This document shows, piece after piece, positions 1-12,180 of a DNA stretch of 64,000 nucleotides. The number at the start of each line of letters is the position of its first letter. Position 1 is the stretch's first letter. The notes under the pieces are model-generated. The model worked only from the letters and a program-made list of their open reading frames with translations, made no database searches and was not told the origin of the DNA. Made by a program: the position numbers and the translations under genes. The DNA comes from Chimonanthus salicifolius. Its lineage: Eukaryota > Streptophyta > Magnoliopsida > Laurales > Calycanthaceae. Location of the stretch: assembly GCA_013350335.1 (NCBI GenBank), contig CM023534.1, positions 7,159,542 through 7,223,541 of the forward strand, given 5' to 3'.

Positions 1-529
1 ATTAGTTATATAACGTAGAGATTTAATCACTCTAATAATACATTTCTGACCTAACTTGAATCCATTTCTAAATGAGGTAGGAAAGTCTCTTTAGTTGCTC
101 TGTTCCATCTCAATACAAGAGAGTAAGTTCAAAAAGCGGGTTGTCTTGGTTTAACAGAGGATGCTCCACAATAGACGGTCACCGGAAGAAAGCTTTTCTT
201 ATTTAAAATACTTCAACAAATGAGTTCACCCTTCCAAAGAAATTTGTGAAGCACACTGAATTCCCATTAACATTCACCACAGTTCATCAATCCATTCAAT
301 TAAACATATAAAATGATAGAAGAAATATTATCATCTAGACAGTAACATTATCTTGTAAGCAAGAACAACAACAATATTAATTACAAGGATGAAGAACTAA
401 TTATCTTGCACACTTAGTTTTCACACTCAGTAGGGTTACATAATAGACAAGGAAGTAAGAAACACACTTAAATCACCATTTCCTTTCTGCACCAATTTAT
501 TCTACATTTGAAGATGCAAATCAGAATGG
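1..529. other. 3' flank of the pectinesterase gene, no other gene seen
   Basis: AT-rich sequence downstream of the minus-strand pectinesterase stop. It probably includes that gene's 3'UTR. I see no coding potential, repeat or RNA gene here. Confidence 0.6.
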
Positions 530-3496
530 CTAGAGTCCAGTATCGAAGGGAATGCCAGTGGAGGGCAACCATTGGTTTGCCGAGATGAGTTGGGCGGCGG
601 TGAATTTCGAGGCCTCTGCAGCGGTGAGCGATGGATGATAACCACCCCAACCGACCCTTCCAGAGGTTGAGGCACCGGGCCCTGTATTCATATATTCTCC
701 ATAATAAAGTGTGTTTAGAGCGAAGCTTCCCTTCCATGGATACCATCCAGCACGATTTATGGTACCATCCAGGTTTGATTGCATGAAGACTGTTCTAGAA
801 TATTTTTTCCAGGGTCTACCAAGATAAGTCTCTGTGCCAGATGCGGCTGATACTCTGCAGTTTTGGATTGAAATGCCAGTGTTTTGATTTGGGTCACTTC
901 GGCCTTGAGCAGTGATGAAGTTTTTCTGATCTGAATTTGGTTTTTTAGCATTTATATTGCAGCTTTGAAAGACAACGGCTGAATTTCCAAAGATGAAATC
1001 AACAGTACCCTGGATATCAGTCTCTTTGTAGAATTGACGGTTGGATAGTGTGTAGAGTGTGTCTTGGTAGGCATCAAGAGCACAGCGGTAGATGACTGCC
1101 TTATCAGAGCTGACTCTTAAAGCGACTGCCTGTTCCTTGGATGGGCCGGCACTGTTGACGATGGATATGTCACGGGCTATGAATCCGTCCCCACCTACAC
1201 CTGAAATTAAATGCGTTTGTATGATTAAGTTGATAAAACCCTTTCACCAATTAAAAATAATAATAATTTAATCGGATTAGAGTGATGGCCATCGTAATCA
1301 AAAACTCTTTTAAGAAAATGAGAGTTCTGAATTTGATTCTCACTCTACTCAAGAGGGTCACTCTACGTAGAGTTACTCAATGGTTATAAGCATGGAGACT
1401 TACACATGTCCTAAAGACTAAATAGTTTGGACACTTTAACCATTAAAAATAAAAATAAAATAATAAATATTATAGCCATCTAACACTCATTCTCTCCCTC
1501 TCTCAAAGAAAGAGCCCACCTAGTGAGGATCGAACTCTTTGTAATGGGACGCATATGTTAAAAATAGTGGATGAACTTTTTATGACTTAATATTTTAGAT
1601 AGGTCAAAATTTCGGTATCAGTCGATATCTCGATAGATAAATTTCTCTCTTCTAATTTTTTTTTTTTATAAAAAGCACCAATATCGGCCGATATCGACAA
1701 TATATATCAAATATCGGCTGAGATTATTACCCCTAATTTTAGTTATGTTGAGATATTAATTTTTAACACTTGTAGAGAAATAATAGGTTTAAAAATTTAA
1801 ATTATAATAAAGTTGATGTATAGAATCTGATTTTATTATGATCAAATTTCTTATAGTTAAAATTTTCTTTAACTTAAAATTTACTTTAATAACATATTTA
1901 AATGAACTGAAATTGCAATAATTATATGGAGGAGCAATTTTATAAGAGTATGAGAGTAGATATTATCTTAAAAAAGAGACTCTTTTAAAGGAGATTGGAT
2001 GAGAGTCCATGAGAGTGGACGAGATACTTTCATTCAATCTGACGAACAAACATACAGAAGATCCCGACCGTTGATCGTTTCTGCATGGTCCAATGTTGTC
2101 TTGATATTCTTGACTTCTTGTCAGCTACAAATGGGACAAAAAAACTTTGACCCTTCAACTCACATGGTGTTAAGTGTTGACTCTCTTTTATAATATATTA
2201 ATATCTCAGTCAACAAATTGGCTCATATCTAATATGTGTATAATATACGTACTTTATAATATTTTTTTTTGCAAAATATCAACATAAAATATTTACATCT
2301 TAACTATGATTAAGCTTTTCAAATTTTAATTTCTAAATTAAATTATTTTGAACTTTCAATGTATTACATGATGATTAATCGTCTTATCATCCTCGTGAGC
2401 ACATCAAAATTAAATCATATTTAATTTTTTATTGAAATCACGAGTTAGATATATTTGGTATTTCGGAAAAAAAAAAAGAAGAAATTATTGTCCTTAGTCC
2501 TTACCAAGGGTGGCAGAATTGAAGGTGGTGTAACCGTCTCTGGCACTTTTATGTCCGGTTATGATCGTTACACCCTTCCCATCTCCGACCAGCATAACGT
2601 TCCCCTTGGGAATTTTCAGACTCTCACTATAGGTACCCGCTTTCACGTGAATTACATTTCTGCCACCGCCCTTAGCAAGGGAAGCTGCCACAAGTGCCTC
2701 ATTAATGCTCGAATGTGTGCCCGTCCCGTCCTTCGCCACCACCGCATGCGGCCGGATGTCTCCGATCGAAGCTTCTAGAAGCTTCCGGTCGGCAACCGAC
2801 ACCCACTCTGGAAATCCATCGGACAACAATTTCCTCCCCTTGCCTGAATTATCTGTTCCACTTTTCTTCATGGACTTGTACATGGCCAGCGAGTTACTAA
2901 TGAGTTGACTCAGGTTTCTTGCTCCCTCCCTCAATTCATTTCCCAAGGGAGACTTCACACTCTCAAGGCTATCAAGACATGTTTCTTGATTGGTAATCGC
3001 GGCACTTAACCATGTTTGGATGTCGTCATGGGTCGATCCTTTTTGCGAGTCGAGAACATCGGATAATTGCACCATGCTATCATCAAATAGCTCGATGCAA
3101 TCATCGATGCCCGTCGGCAGAGTGGATTCAACCATTTCATCCAAAAGGCTTACATTGTATGCATGGGTACGAGCGGAGTGGGCTCGATCCATGGCGTATC
3201 GGACTGAGTGGTCGAAGAGCTCTCTCGGGCTTTTCGATCGAGCGCCTCCGACCGAAGCAAGAGATGATACGCATGTGCTGTGATATAGAGTGTTTTTGCA
3301 TGCTGATACAATGGCTCTAGAAACAACTTTAGTGGGTGTTGGAGAAGGGAAGGATTCTTCCTTGCCTCCTCCAAGTTTTAACATTAAGCAAGATATTACA
3401 ACCAGTAGTAGAAAGATTGAGCATGCCCATAAGATGAGTTTTGTTTTTTTATCACCTTGCTTTGAGCTTAAACGTTGGTATACGTTTGTACTATTG

Positions 3497-3504
<8 letters not shown>
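530..3504 (-). CDS. Pectinesterase / pectin methylesterase with N-terminal PMEI prodomain (type I), two exons
   Basis: Removes methyl esters from cell-wall homogalacturonan. Exons are complement(2505..3504) and complement(530..1200). The donor is G|GTAAGG and the acceptor TTTCAG|GT; the junction is phase 1 and reads SATL-GVGGDGF, giving 556 aa. A signal-anchor helix spans about residues 23-42. The PMEI prodomain covers roughly 60-220. Two RKLL-type processing motifs (GRKLL, DRKLL) precede the catalytic domain, which starts near IRPHAVVAKDGTG. Family catalytic and binding residues are present: Q357 (QAVALR), Q379-D380 (YQDTLY), D401 (DFIFG), R462 and W464 (LGRPW). Length and single-intron structure are usual for type I enzymes. 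The ATG at 3504 is preferred because an in-frame ATG at 3576 lies only about 6 nt past the TATA box. No damage is visible. Family-level call is secure; the exact paralogue is not known. Confidence 0.95.
1201..2504 (-). other. Single intron of the pectinesterase gene
   Basis: This 1.3-kb AT-rich intron has consensus ends. It carries a short ATCGGCCGATA-type element (listed separately) but no other feature that I can identify. Confidence 0.85.
1597..1737 (-). mobile_element. Short hAT-like MITE remnant (ATCGGCCGATA family)
   Basis: Contains the palindrome ATCGGCCGATAT, a GATAAATTTCTCTC block and a TTACCCCTA end. The same order, in either orientation, recurs near 9.5, 14.1 and 63 kb. The ends resemble the TIRs of the 1.5-kb hAT element at 59944-61461. 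No target-site duplication is clear. Confidence 0.5.

Positions 3505-3507
<3 letters not shown>

Positions 3508-3529
<22 letters not shown>
3508..3529 (-). repeat. (GA/CT)n microsatellite in the pectinesterase 5'UTR
   Basis: About eleven dinucleotide units lie just upstream of the chosen start codon, reading (CT)n on the coding strand. CT-rich leaders are common in plant 5'UTRs. Confidence 0.85.
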
Positions 3530-3581
3530 AGGGGGGGGATCTTTGGTTGGTTGTGAGGAGAGTGGGCAAAGGCCATAGGAG

Positions 3582-3589
3582 TTTATATA
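3582..3589 (-). promoter_or_regulatory. TATA box of the pectinesterase gene
   Basis: CTATATAAAC on the minus strand. A TSS about 25-32 nt downstream would fall near 3550-3558. This leaves a leader of about 50 nt before the ATG at 3504 and excludes the ATG at 3576 from the transcript. Confidence 0.7.
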
Positions 3590-3599
3590 GGGAAGTTTG

Positions 3600-4774
3600 C
3601 ATGGGGAGATGGATGGTGGGTCAAATCGTTCTTCCACAAAAAGAAAGCACCACAGTGGGTCCATGAAAAAGACCTCAAAGTTTTCTATTGGGGCTTTAGC
3701 AACCAAAAGCAAAACAAAAGAAAATGCTGAAGCTTACAAGACATTGCGTGTCACCATCCATAACTTAGCTGGATTCGTGAGTTTTGTGGTTAGAAAGCCT
3801 TAATTACCAAATTACATCACTTGTTTTCCAAACATATTTTGACAGACCAGTCATTAAATTTCTTTCATTTCCATGCTTAGAATACATTTGCTTGAACCGA
3901 GTCTTGCGTAACGTATGCCAGTTGGGTTTCTCTTTTGTTGTATATACTCGTATGACCTCCCAATTATGCTTCCACGTAAGGGTGAAATTTGGGCCGAGTT
4001 TTAATTCGAAAAATAAATAGTGATTTTGGACCCGATGAGTCCCAATTAGTATTAAATAAAAATGAATAATCGCCTCATGGAATGCTAAATTGACTTTATT
4101 TACATTGCAAAGTATCTTAATAATTGTGTGTGAAATCATTGATCAAAGAAGGCACTGAGAGTATCTGTAGTGTCATTGGTCATCATTCCTATGGCCTCCT
4201 TTCTGTCTTTACATGGAAGTGGGCTTTCTGCAGATAGATAGATGCATGGAGAAGTATCATATTTATTTGTGGCAAAAGTTCCTTCAATGGAATGCGACAT
4301 TTCTTTCTTGTTATGCAAATTGAGATTTTTTATCCCTAAAAAAGTTCATTAACTTTTGAAACTACAGAGAGACCTTTTGTCTTTGTATCTATTCTTCGTG
4401 AGTAAGAATGTTGGTAATTAAAATTTAAAATGATTCAATCTTTTTTATGATGAATATAGAAAATAGTAAAGATAATTAGTGGATAAACTTTAATCAATTG
4501 ATATAAGCTATCATTTTTCACTCAATCTCACAAAATTATAATAATTGGATTAAGAAGTTCTCCTTAAATTACATCATTCATGAAAATCCCTGTCCATTTT
4601 TTGTGGCATTTTGATTTTAGACCTTTAAATGTTTATTGTTATGGCTATGTGGAGTCTAGTTCATGATAAATGTATACTATTCTTATTTAAAATCACTATC
4701 TTAATATTTTATTGATTTGTATGTGGTAGTTTGTTTTTTCACTTTACTTTAAAACTATTTAAATGATACAAAGA
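3600..4774. other. Upstream region of the pectinesterase gene, no gene seen
   Basis: Distal promoter and intergenic DNA. Only short chance ORFs are present and none resembles a known family. Confidence 0.5.
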
Positions 4775-4947
4775 ACCAGTCGTACCATTGGTAAAGCCTC
4801 AGTTTTGCAATCTGGAGGTTGTGGATTCAAATCTCATAGGCGCCAGTTTGACAGTTGACTCTTGATAGCAATTTGTCAATTTCAAATATAAAAGTCAAGC
4901 CTAAATTGATGAAATAAATAACTTAGATAATTATGATAAATGATTGA
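4775..4947 (+). mobile_element. tRNA-derived SINE, copy 1 of a local family
   Basis: The head contains a Pol III A-box-like ACCATTGGTAAAGCC and a B-box-like TGGATTCAAATC. The body (AATTTGTCAATTTCAAATAT, then AAATTGATGAAATAAA) ends in a TTAGATAATTATGAT tail. Two other window copies (16.7-17.0 and 24.4-24.5 kb, both minus) share this body, which argues for a dispersed SINE rather than a tRNA gene. Confidence 0.65.
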
Positions 4948-6299
4948 TAGAAAAATAAATTGAATAGGAATAAATCATTTTACGATCTATTTTTTATTTT
5001 TTATCATCTAAGGCATGCACAAAAATCATTAGGTAATCTTAGATTTCAATATATTGATGTGTGACATTTGGGAAGATTCTGCATTTGGAGATTTCGAATA
5101 ATTAAATAATAAAATTTTATTATATGTAGACTCTTTTCTAATTTCTGAACTCAAAATCTTTAGAAGGAGAGTCTAGTAACTGCAAATAACACATCCTTAA
5201 AAAAAAAAAGAGGGATGCTGAAAAATTCAGTTTTCAAGACATTATTGTCTTTCACCAGAACACAACTGCTAGAAAACAAAGAAACATTATCATTAGAAAA
5301 TTAAGTAAAGTTGATTATAATTGGGAATGATAAGTCTTAATTAATGACTTTAATGGAGGTTCAAAAGTCTACATCAATAAGGTTCAATCATTTTCAAGCT
5401 CAAATATCCCTATTTCATTTAGAGAGTTCTGTTAATGGGTGGCTTCAATTAGCTCAATTATCACCACCGGAAATCCACTTATTTTCCATGTCAATCACCC
5501 TAATCCAACCCTAAATCTTAATCAAGTTTGAAGGTTATCCATCAATGAAATGTTTGCATTGGTACCATAGCTGAAGTTGCTTTTAATCTCCAATCATATC
5601 CATGGATTTACTAATCTTTTGAAAAGGAAAGGGTTTGCAACCAATTTGAGTTAGTGCCCAATTATTACTCATGGAGTGAGATAGAATGACAAAGCATTTT
5701 ACTTATATTACTTGAGCTTGACTCAATAAAATCTTAATACCCAAATCATATGTTAATGTTGCCCTCATGTGAATAAGGGTTTAAGTGATTGGGAGAAGGT
5801 TTAGTCAGATTAAAATATTTTTATTCGTTTGTCATTCAATGGTTGAGAGAAAGATCGTTGTTAAAGTGGAAAATGTTAAAAAAAAAAATTAAACCCAGAC
5901 TTGTAGAGCTATCCCCTATGGTTCAAAATCTACTATGTTTCTATATATTTGCTTCTAATCTACTGTCTATAAGAGGCGTATGGATTGAAATCTCTAATTT
6001 TCTTAAAAATTTAATCTAAAAAATTTCAGTGTTACCAAACAAACATTAGAATCTTACTAATCAAAGCTTTGATATGGAACAAATCAGTCTTGAGGAGTTC
6101 AATTTGACACTTCATCAACATCATTGCATTGTGATCATAATGAAAAGTCTATTTCCAATTGGATCATTTTTTGTAACGTTCACTTATTTTTAATTGTACG
6201 CCATTGTCATCACTAAAGCTTTCTTCATTCATCCATACGACTAAATTTTCTACTATGTTTCATTCGAATTCCGTCAAAAGTGATTTTTTCTTAATAAAG
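4948..6299. other. Intergenic AT-rich DNA, nothing recognised
   Basis: No coding region, structured repeat or RNA was recognised. ORFs here are short and lack family resemblance. Confidence 0.5.
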
Positions 6300-6306
6300 T
6301 TGATAC

Positions 6307-6457
6307 CTATATGGGTGTAGCTCAATTGATTGCCTCCCGCTTGTGGATTCGAGCCCTCATGGCTTAACTTTGGTGTGTCTTAAGGGTAGTGGGCTCATCT
6401 ATAGGAGTTTTAATAGGACTGTGTATGAATTTTCCACATGTTAATCTAAAAAAAGAA
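6307..6457 (+). mobile_element. tRNA-derived SINE, second family
   Basis: Starts GGGTGTAGCTCAATTGATTG (A box) and has GTGGATTCGAGCCC (B box) at tRNA-like spacing, followed by an unrelated body and a short A-rich tail. It is flanked by the direct repeat TTGATAC at 6300-6306 and 6458-6464, consistent with a target-site duplication. Confidence 0.65.
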
Positions 6458-6464
6458 TTGATAC

Positions 6465-8559
6465 GACTCTTAATCATGCACAAGAAATACACATATCGAG
6501 ATTAAGGCATTTAATCAGATATGTCCCAAAGGACTAGACGTACTGATCGATTGTCCTTGTGACCGAAAATTGAAAAGTCATAACACAAAGTGGGATATTT
6601 CTCTTTAAATGTTTTTGTCAATCATCTTCTCCACTTGGCTCTTCTTGTATTGATTGTCATGGCAAGGAGGGTTCTTATCAGTGCCGTGTTTAAAGGAAAG
6701 AAACGTGACACAGCGGTGGTCCTTCACTTGTGAGATTGACTGAGGACGAAAAGTGCTGCTCTACGTACAAGTCTCAGTCTTCCATCAACGACCCTTTCAC
6801 ACTTGATGATTCTCGTGGCAAACTAGACAGTCATTAGTCTTGCACGAGAGTGAACTTTTTGGGTGACTCATCCACCTTTAGACATGAGATCCACACCGTC
6901 CAAATTATGGGCTTTGATTTGGATAGATACAGTGGGAAAATATTTCTACTTCCATAATGCAAAGTATTTAACTTAATAGAATGTGATATGAATACCGGTG
7001 TTTTTTATAATAATAAATTTTGCACTTTTCTTATTATTATTTAAGTGATAGATTTATATACTATTATTCTTCGGAATAAAAAACACACATGCTTCTATCA
7101 TTTTCCTCTAATTTTACCTATTTAATTTGAACAATTTGGTGATCATCCTAATCTTCCATTTGATGATAAAATTTGAATGGCAGTCAAGGAAGAAATAGAC
7201 AGCTTTGGTGTAATCCCGAGGATATGTGTAAGCCTCTTTATTTATGTACACTGAGTAGCACTATGGATAGTGTTCCTTTTGTTTGTGACAGATTCTTGAC
7301 CGTCAGACCAACTCGATGAGAAATTATCTTTACAAACGGGTTCAAAAAAATTAGTGTAAATTTTCAATCACAATCTTTAAATGAACAAAAAACATCATAT
7401 TTTATTTTTTTAATTCATACAATATTCCAATTTAAGAGTTGCGATTCAAAACTCATAATAATTCATTATAAATCAATTCAAAATGAATAGTTTCACCACA
7501 AAGATACAAATTACAACACAGTAAAAGGAACTATCTTGTTGCAATCTGGCCATATAAGAAGAAAGAAACTTCAAACCCGCGTGCCCTTGACTATAGACTT
7601 AAGTTGTGGTCAAGTCTAAGTAACCTGAGCTGGCGTTTGTATTCTCTGTGGATGGACTAACTCAGATCCACATATTAAAAACTAAATCCTCTATAATGGA
7701 AATTTTGAGGGGTTAATTTGATGGTCAAGTTCCATATTTATTTGTGGAAGGTCTTTAGATCAAGTCCTTCTTAACACAAAAGGAAGCATTCCTCTTAATT
7801 CTGTATCTGGGATGTGCAGATTAGAAGGTTTACAAATGTCCCAAAGATTAATTAAATGAGACGCTTAGGTATTTGGTTTTAAAAAAAACATGCATAACGG
7901 ATTTATGAAAACTTATATGAAAAAGTAAATCTGATCAATGATAGCATTCGGTCTAAGTAACTTAGTGTATATCATGGAGGGGTCCACCTGATTAATGGAC
8001 AGGCTAACCGAATATGTAGACCCAAGTGTCTACACTCAAGGTTTAAGAAATACAAAAAACTTCCTTTCAATCATTTCATGTCCCTTTCTCTATAACATCA
8101 AAGTTTAAAATCAAGTTTTTGGATAATTTGGGTTATGGACACTTACGGAGGCAATACATTTTACTTTATCCACACTTTCTATGGATGTGGGCCATGGTAG
8201 CAGTGATCCTTACCATTGATTAAGAAAAGACCCACTCAGAATATCAAAATTCTAAACTCTTCTCTACTGGAAAAAAGTATATCCTTGTTATTGGTTGTCA
8301 TGAATTAGATTTCCAAAGGGATACAAGAATAATCTAAATTATATCTAAAGTACAAAGGTTGCCAATGATCTTTCAAACCTTTGGTCATTAAGACACAAAC
8401 CTCTACATTATTTGATGCCAAGGACTCCATTGCATTCAGTGGGTGTCAAGGCAATTTAGGGGAATCTTAGCATTAAGCTCATGGGCATTTACTAAATGCC
8501 AAGAGCTTCCTTACATGATGCATACAAGATAAGAAAGTGACATGTTTGTATAGAGAAAT
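6465..8559. other. Intergenic DNA, nothing recognised
   Basis: AT-rich, with no supported gene or transposon boundary. Confidence 0.45.
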
Positions 8560-8830
8560 TCCCAGGAAAACCCGATTTATGGAATAAACATATAAAACCG
8601 TATATGAAATGATCATCTGCAACTGGAATTTGATATAATAGTCGCACACTTAGACATCAATGTGGGACTCTCGTTTACACCCCAACAATTCTTCTCTTGT
8701 ACGAGCCTCTCCGGCGGATAAAACTTCATCAACCATAACTTTCAGCTAAAGAATTCCTTGAGTTCACATGCAATGTCTGGGAAACAAGACTCTGATACAA
8801 CTTGATGAGATTGGGTCCAGCCTTTTACAT
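8560..8830 (-). mobile_element. Possible LTR/TRIM retroelement remnant
   Basis: The minus strand contains TTGTATCAGAGTC, resembling the initiator-Met tRNA primer-binding site of plant LTR elements. Nearby phrases (CACACTTAGACATC, GTGGGACTC) resemble LTR termini. No matching LTR pair could be delimited, so this is tentative. Confidence 0.3.
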
Positions 8831-9459
8831 AGGTAAGCCATCCTTATCTTCTTCTTTTTTTTCCAATTAAAAAGACCATTGCAATCACTTAAATTCTTCA
8901 TGTTGTAAAAGGTTTATATTGGATGTCCACTTCTCTCTAATGGACTTGAATTGTTCTGAGTTTCTTCTTCTCCTTTCTTCCTCTATTATTATTTAATGAA
9001 AAGACCTAGTTACACTCATGGCCATCCACTCCAGCCGCTCTAATCTTATCAACTCCTCATCTATCGATTCATTAACAACCCCACTTTAATAGTTTCCAGT
9101 CACGTCATGTGTATGTATCTGCATATTCAGATTAGTACTATTTCAGAATAGTACATGCATGCATAAATAAATAACTAAATAACAGTAAAGTATGTCTCGT
9201 CTTAGAGAAGCACAGAGAGTCTGAATAAATAATAATAATAATAATAATGTCTTAAAAGGCAAAAAATTTAATAAATTTAAATGTAGCCAAATTCCGTTCC
9301 GCACATAAGAAGATAAAATATTTAAAAAGTTACTTTGAAAAGAAAATAATAGCAATCAGATGTAGATTTTTCGAATAAATCATACTATTCAAAATAAAAT
9401 TTCATAACAAACAAAGATAGAAATTGTTACATAAAACTCAAGAACATCAAACTACGAAT
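8831..9459. other. Intergenic DNA, nothing recognised
   Basis: AT-rich sequence with a short ATA/ATT trinucleotide run near 9226-9247. No gene was seen. Confidence 0.45.
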
Positions 9460-9630
9460 ATCAATTGATACGAATCATATCAGCCAATATGATACGTTTT
9501 TAAAACCTTATTATATCGGCCGATATGATTCGTATCGGCCCATATCGGTGAGTTTTGTTAAAAAAAAAATAAGGAGAGAAAAATTTATTAGCTGATATCT
9601 CGGTCGAAACCATTTTTTCAACCCCAGTAT
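9460..9630 (+). mobile_element. Short hAT-like MITE remnant (ATCGGCCGATA family)
   Basis: Contains TATCGGCCGATATGATTCG, then an A-run, a GGAGAGAAAAATTTATTAGC block, an ATATCTCGGTCGAAACC block and a CAACCCC end. The same layout occurs near 14.1 kb and, reversed, near 1.65 kb. Confidence 0.5.
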
Positions 9631-11760
9631 CAAAGTATAAAGAATACAAAAGTCAAAACAATAAAAATTTCAACTTGAATATGGAACATATGAAATATAT
9701 ATTTTATATTTAAAAAAAAAAAAAGTATGCAACCTATAGAATAAGAACTGAATGAAATTGATACTTAGATGAATATTTGCATAGTTAGTTCTCCTATATT
9801 GATATTTCATTTAGATGGGTACGAAGTGGAGTTCACTTGGTAGCTCATGTAACTTCACCCATTTGTATTAAGTAATAAATGGCTTGAAAACTCATTTCAA
9901 CATGCATGAGAAATGAGATAGTGAGTCACGTAATGACATGACTCAAACTTTAATTGTATAATATAATAGTTAAATAAACACGTGAGTAAAATGAAATTTT
10001 AAGATGTGACATTAGCTTTTATCTTCATTTATCGCGTTGGGATGAGTTTCATTATTCACGAGTCAAGTATAGACAGAGTAAGTCACTCTTAATATGAAAG
10101 ACTTAGATAAGATGGGAAAGTTTAAAGAGCTTAATAAAAAGACTCGAATAAAATTGACTTTAAATTAAACATTGGATCATGTTTTTGGCCCGTATAGTTT
10201 GGGTATGGTTGTGTCTTGGTAGTCTAATTAAGTTTGGACAAATCAACAAAGTTTAATTAAGTTTAAAAAATCGAGTTTTTGAACTATGATTTAAACTAAG
10301 AGTATGGATTCATGGTCATCTCTATCCAACCAAAGTTTTTGATGAAATCATTGTGGGTATTGAATCCTATATTTTGTTTATCTAAATCATTGTGGGTTTT
10401 TGCATAGTTACAAAATCTTACTCACAATTGGATTTTATTCATATAAAACATATGATTTATTTTATAAGTGGCAAGTAGGTTGATTGACTCACTGCATTCA
10501 TTTTAACCAATGATCTCCAATTCTTTATCACTTAATGCGACTTTACAATCTATCATTCTGTCTAAGATTTTCCCCATAAATAGTTGAGGCCTTACCAAGA
10601 AAAGTAATTAGGAAGTTGGCCTCGTAAATAGGACAATGTAAGAATCCATTTTAGAAAGTAGGAGTCTTGTATTTGATTCAAACTAAACTTCAAAGGATCA
10701 CTCTCGATTGTGTGGATTGAGAGATTTATACATATCCCTAAAGATTAATTGAACGAGACGCCTAAATACCTTGATTTAAAAAACAATCACAAAGAGAGAA
10801 AGAGAAAATCATGGTACATAGTGTAAAGCAGTTTTTATTAACTTTATTCCTTCTAATTAAGGCTTTCTTTTACAATGGGTATCATGCAAAATTAAGGAGA
10901 TTTCAAGTAGAAAAATACAAGAATCCTCTTGGATTGGATTGGAAGCTACAATTTGGCTGTGAAAGCAAGGGAAAGCCACTTGGCCTTCTACAGTCAACAT
11001 AAACATCGTTCTCATCCATGGACAAGATATCTACTATATTCTTCTGTCCCACTTCAATAGTGTTTTAACTAAATATTAGACATCCATGCATAAACTAAGT
11101 TATGCTTTTTAATTTTTTTTCTAAAAGGTCTAGTCCAGTTTCTACTGATTTATAGAAATGGTGGATAGTATTCGTAGAGGATTTCACTAATGATATGACA
11201 TTTTTAGAACAATGTTTGATAGTCCTTCATTTATCAATTTCTTTTTTAATAGAAATGAATAGTCATGTTTGGTTGTCTGATTCAATCTATAGATATCCAA
11301 TTCTCTCTTGCTTCCTTTAAATATGTAAGACATGTAAGAGGACTCCAATTGTTGGTCTTCCCACAGGGGACTTCTATGATTGGGCGCACCATAGGGCTCA
11401 CCATTTTAGAAGAATAAATCAAATAAAGGAAAATGACATGACAGACAAACTATGTATACAAATGTGTGATCTGCTTCTGTCATTGGTAGGTTTAGTTTAA
11501 TTTAATTTTCTGTCCTAAAATAGTTTTTTATTCATATGGTTAGTCTTCTCCAACTAGCATGAACTTTTAAAACTTTGAATGGATTTTGTGGAAAGGAAAT
11601 TCCTTTTGGCAGTTTGATATTGGAATCATGTGGAAAAAATGAGACCCACTTATTTATTACTCAAATCGTCTGACTTAAGAAAATTATTTCACATTAATGA
11701 AATCACTCTCTTATGTTGATTTCTTTCACGAGCACCGTCACTTATTGTTGTGCAAATTAG
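9631..11760. other. Intergenic DNA, nothing recognised
   Basis: A 63-codon ORF near 10.8-11.0 kb has no family resemblance and I do not call it. No repeats could be delimited. Confidence 0.45.
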
Positions 11761-12180
11761 TTTCAAGCAATAAAGAAACAAAAAATCAAACATGCACACA
11801 TAAATTTTTACGTGGTTCAACTGAAGCTTACGTCCACGTACATCAATAGGGTAAATTCTACTAATTTCAAATAGAGGTACAAAATAAAAACCCTCTCTCT
11901 AAAACAAAACAGATCTCCACTGAAGTTCTCCTACGACTTCCTCTCTTTCCCTCTCTTTTTCACAATATACACATCCACTCTCTTAACTGAGAGCTCGTTT
12001 TACCACTCTCTCATACACAATCATCCCAACGAAAGAAGAAAATAGAGAAAAAAAGGGTTTTCATTTTCTATCCGACTCAAATCCAGCCAATATTCAACAC
12101 CCATCACTTCTTTTCTCAAATCGAGCCTATATTCAACACCCATCACTTCTTTTCTCATGGATAGATGACCCATTAACCAC
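11761..12180. mobile_element. Probable LTR-retrotransposon fragment
   Basis: TTTTTACGTGGTTCAACTGA followed by TACGTCCACG resembles the terminal part of a widespread plant Copia LTR class. A similar phrase, TTTAACGTGGTTCGACTCAC, occurs near 32.68 kb. A 34-bp phrase including TATTCAACACCCATCACTTC is also repeated in tandem at 12.09-12.16 kb. No partner LTR was found. Confidence 0.35.

Noticed and set aside
3505..3576. N-terminal extension of pectinesterase from the ATG at 3576
   Set aside because: The ATG lies only a few bases after the TATA box, and the extension is largely translated (CT)n repeat.
2455..3666. Plus-strand ORFs opposite the pectinesterase exon 1
   Set aside because: They are antisense shadows of a strongly supported coding exon.
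4775..4850. Possible tRNA gene
   Set aside because: It has A- and B-box-like sequences, but the acceptor stem does not pair and the segment is the head of a dispersed SINE.
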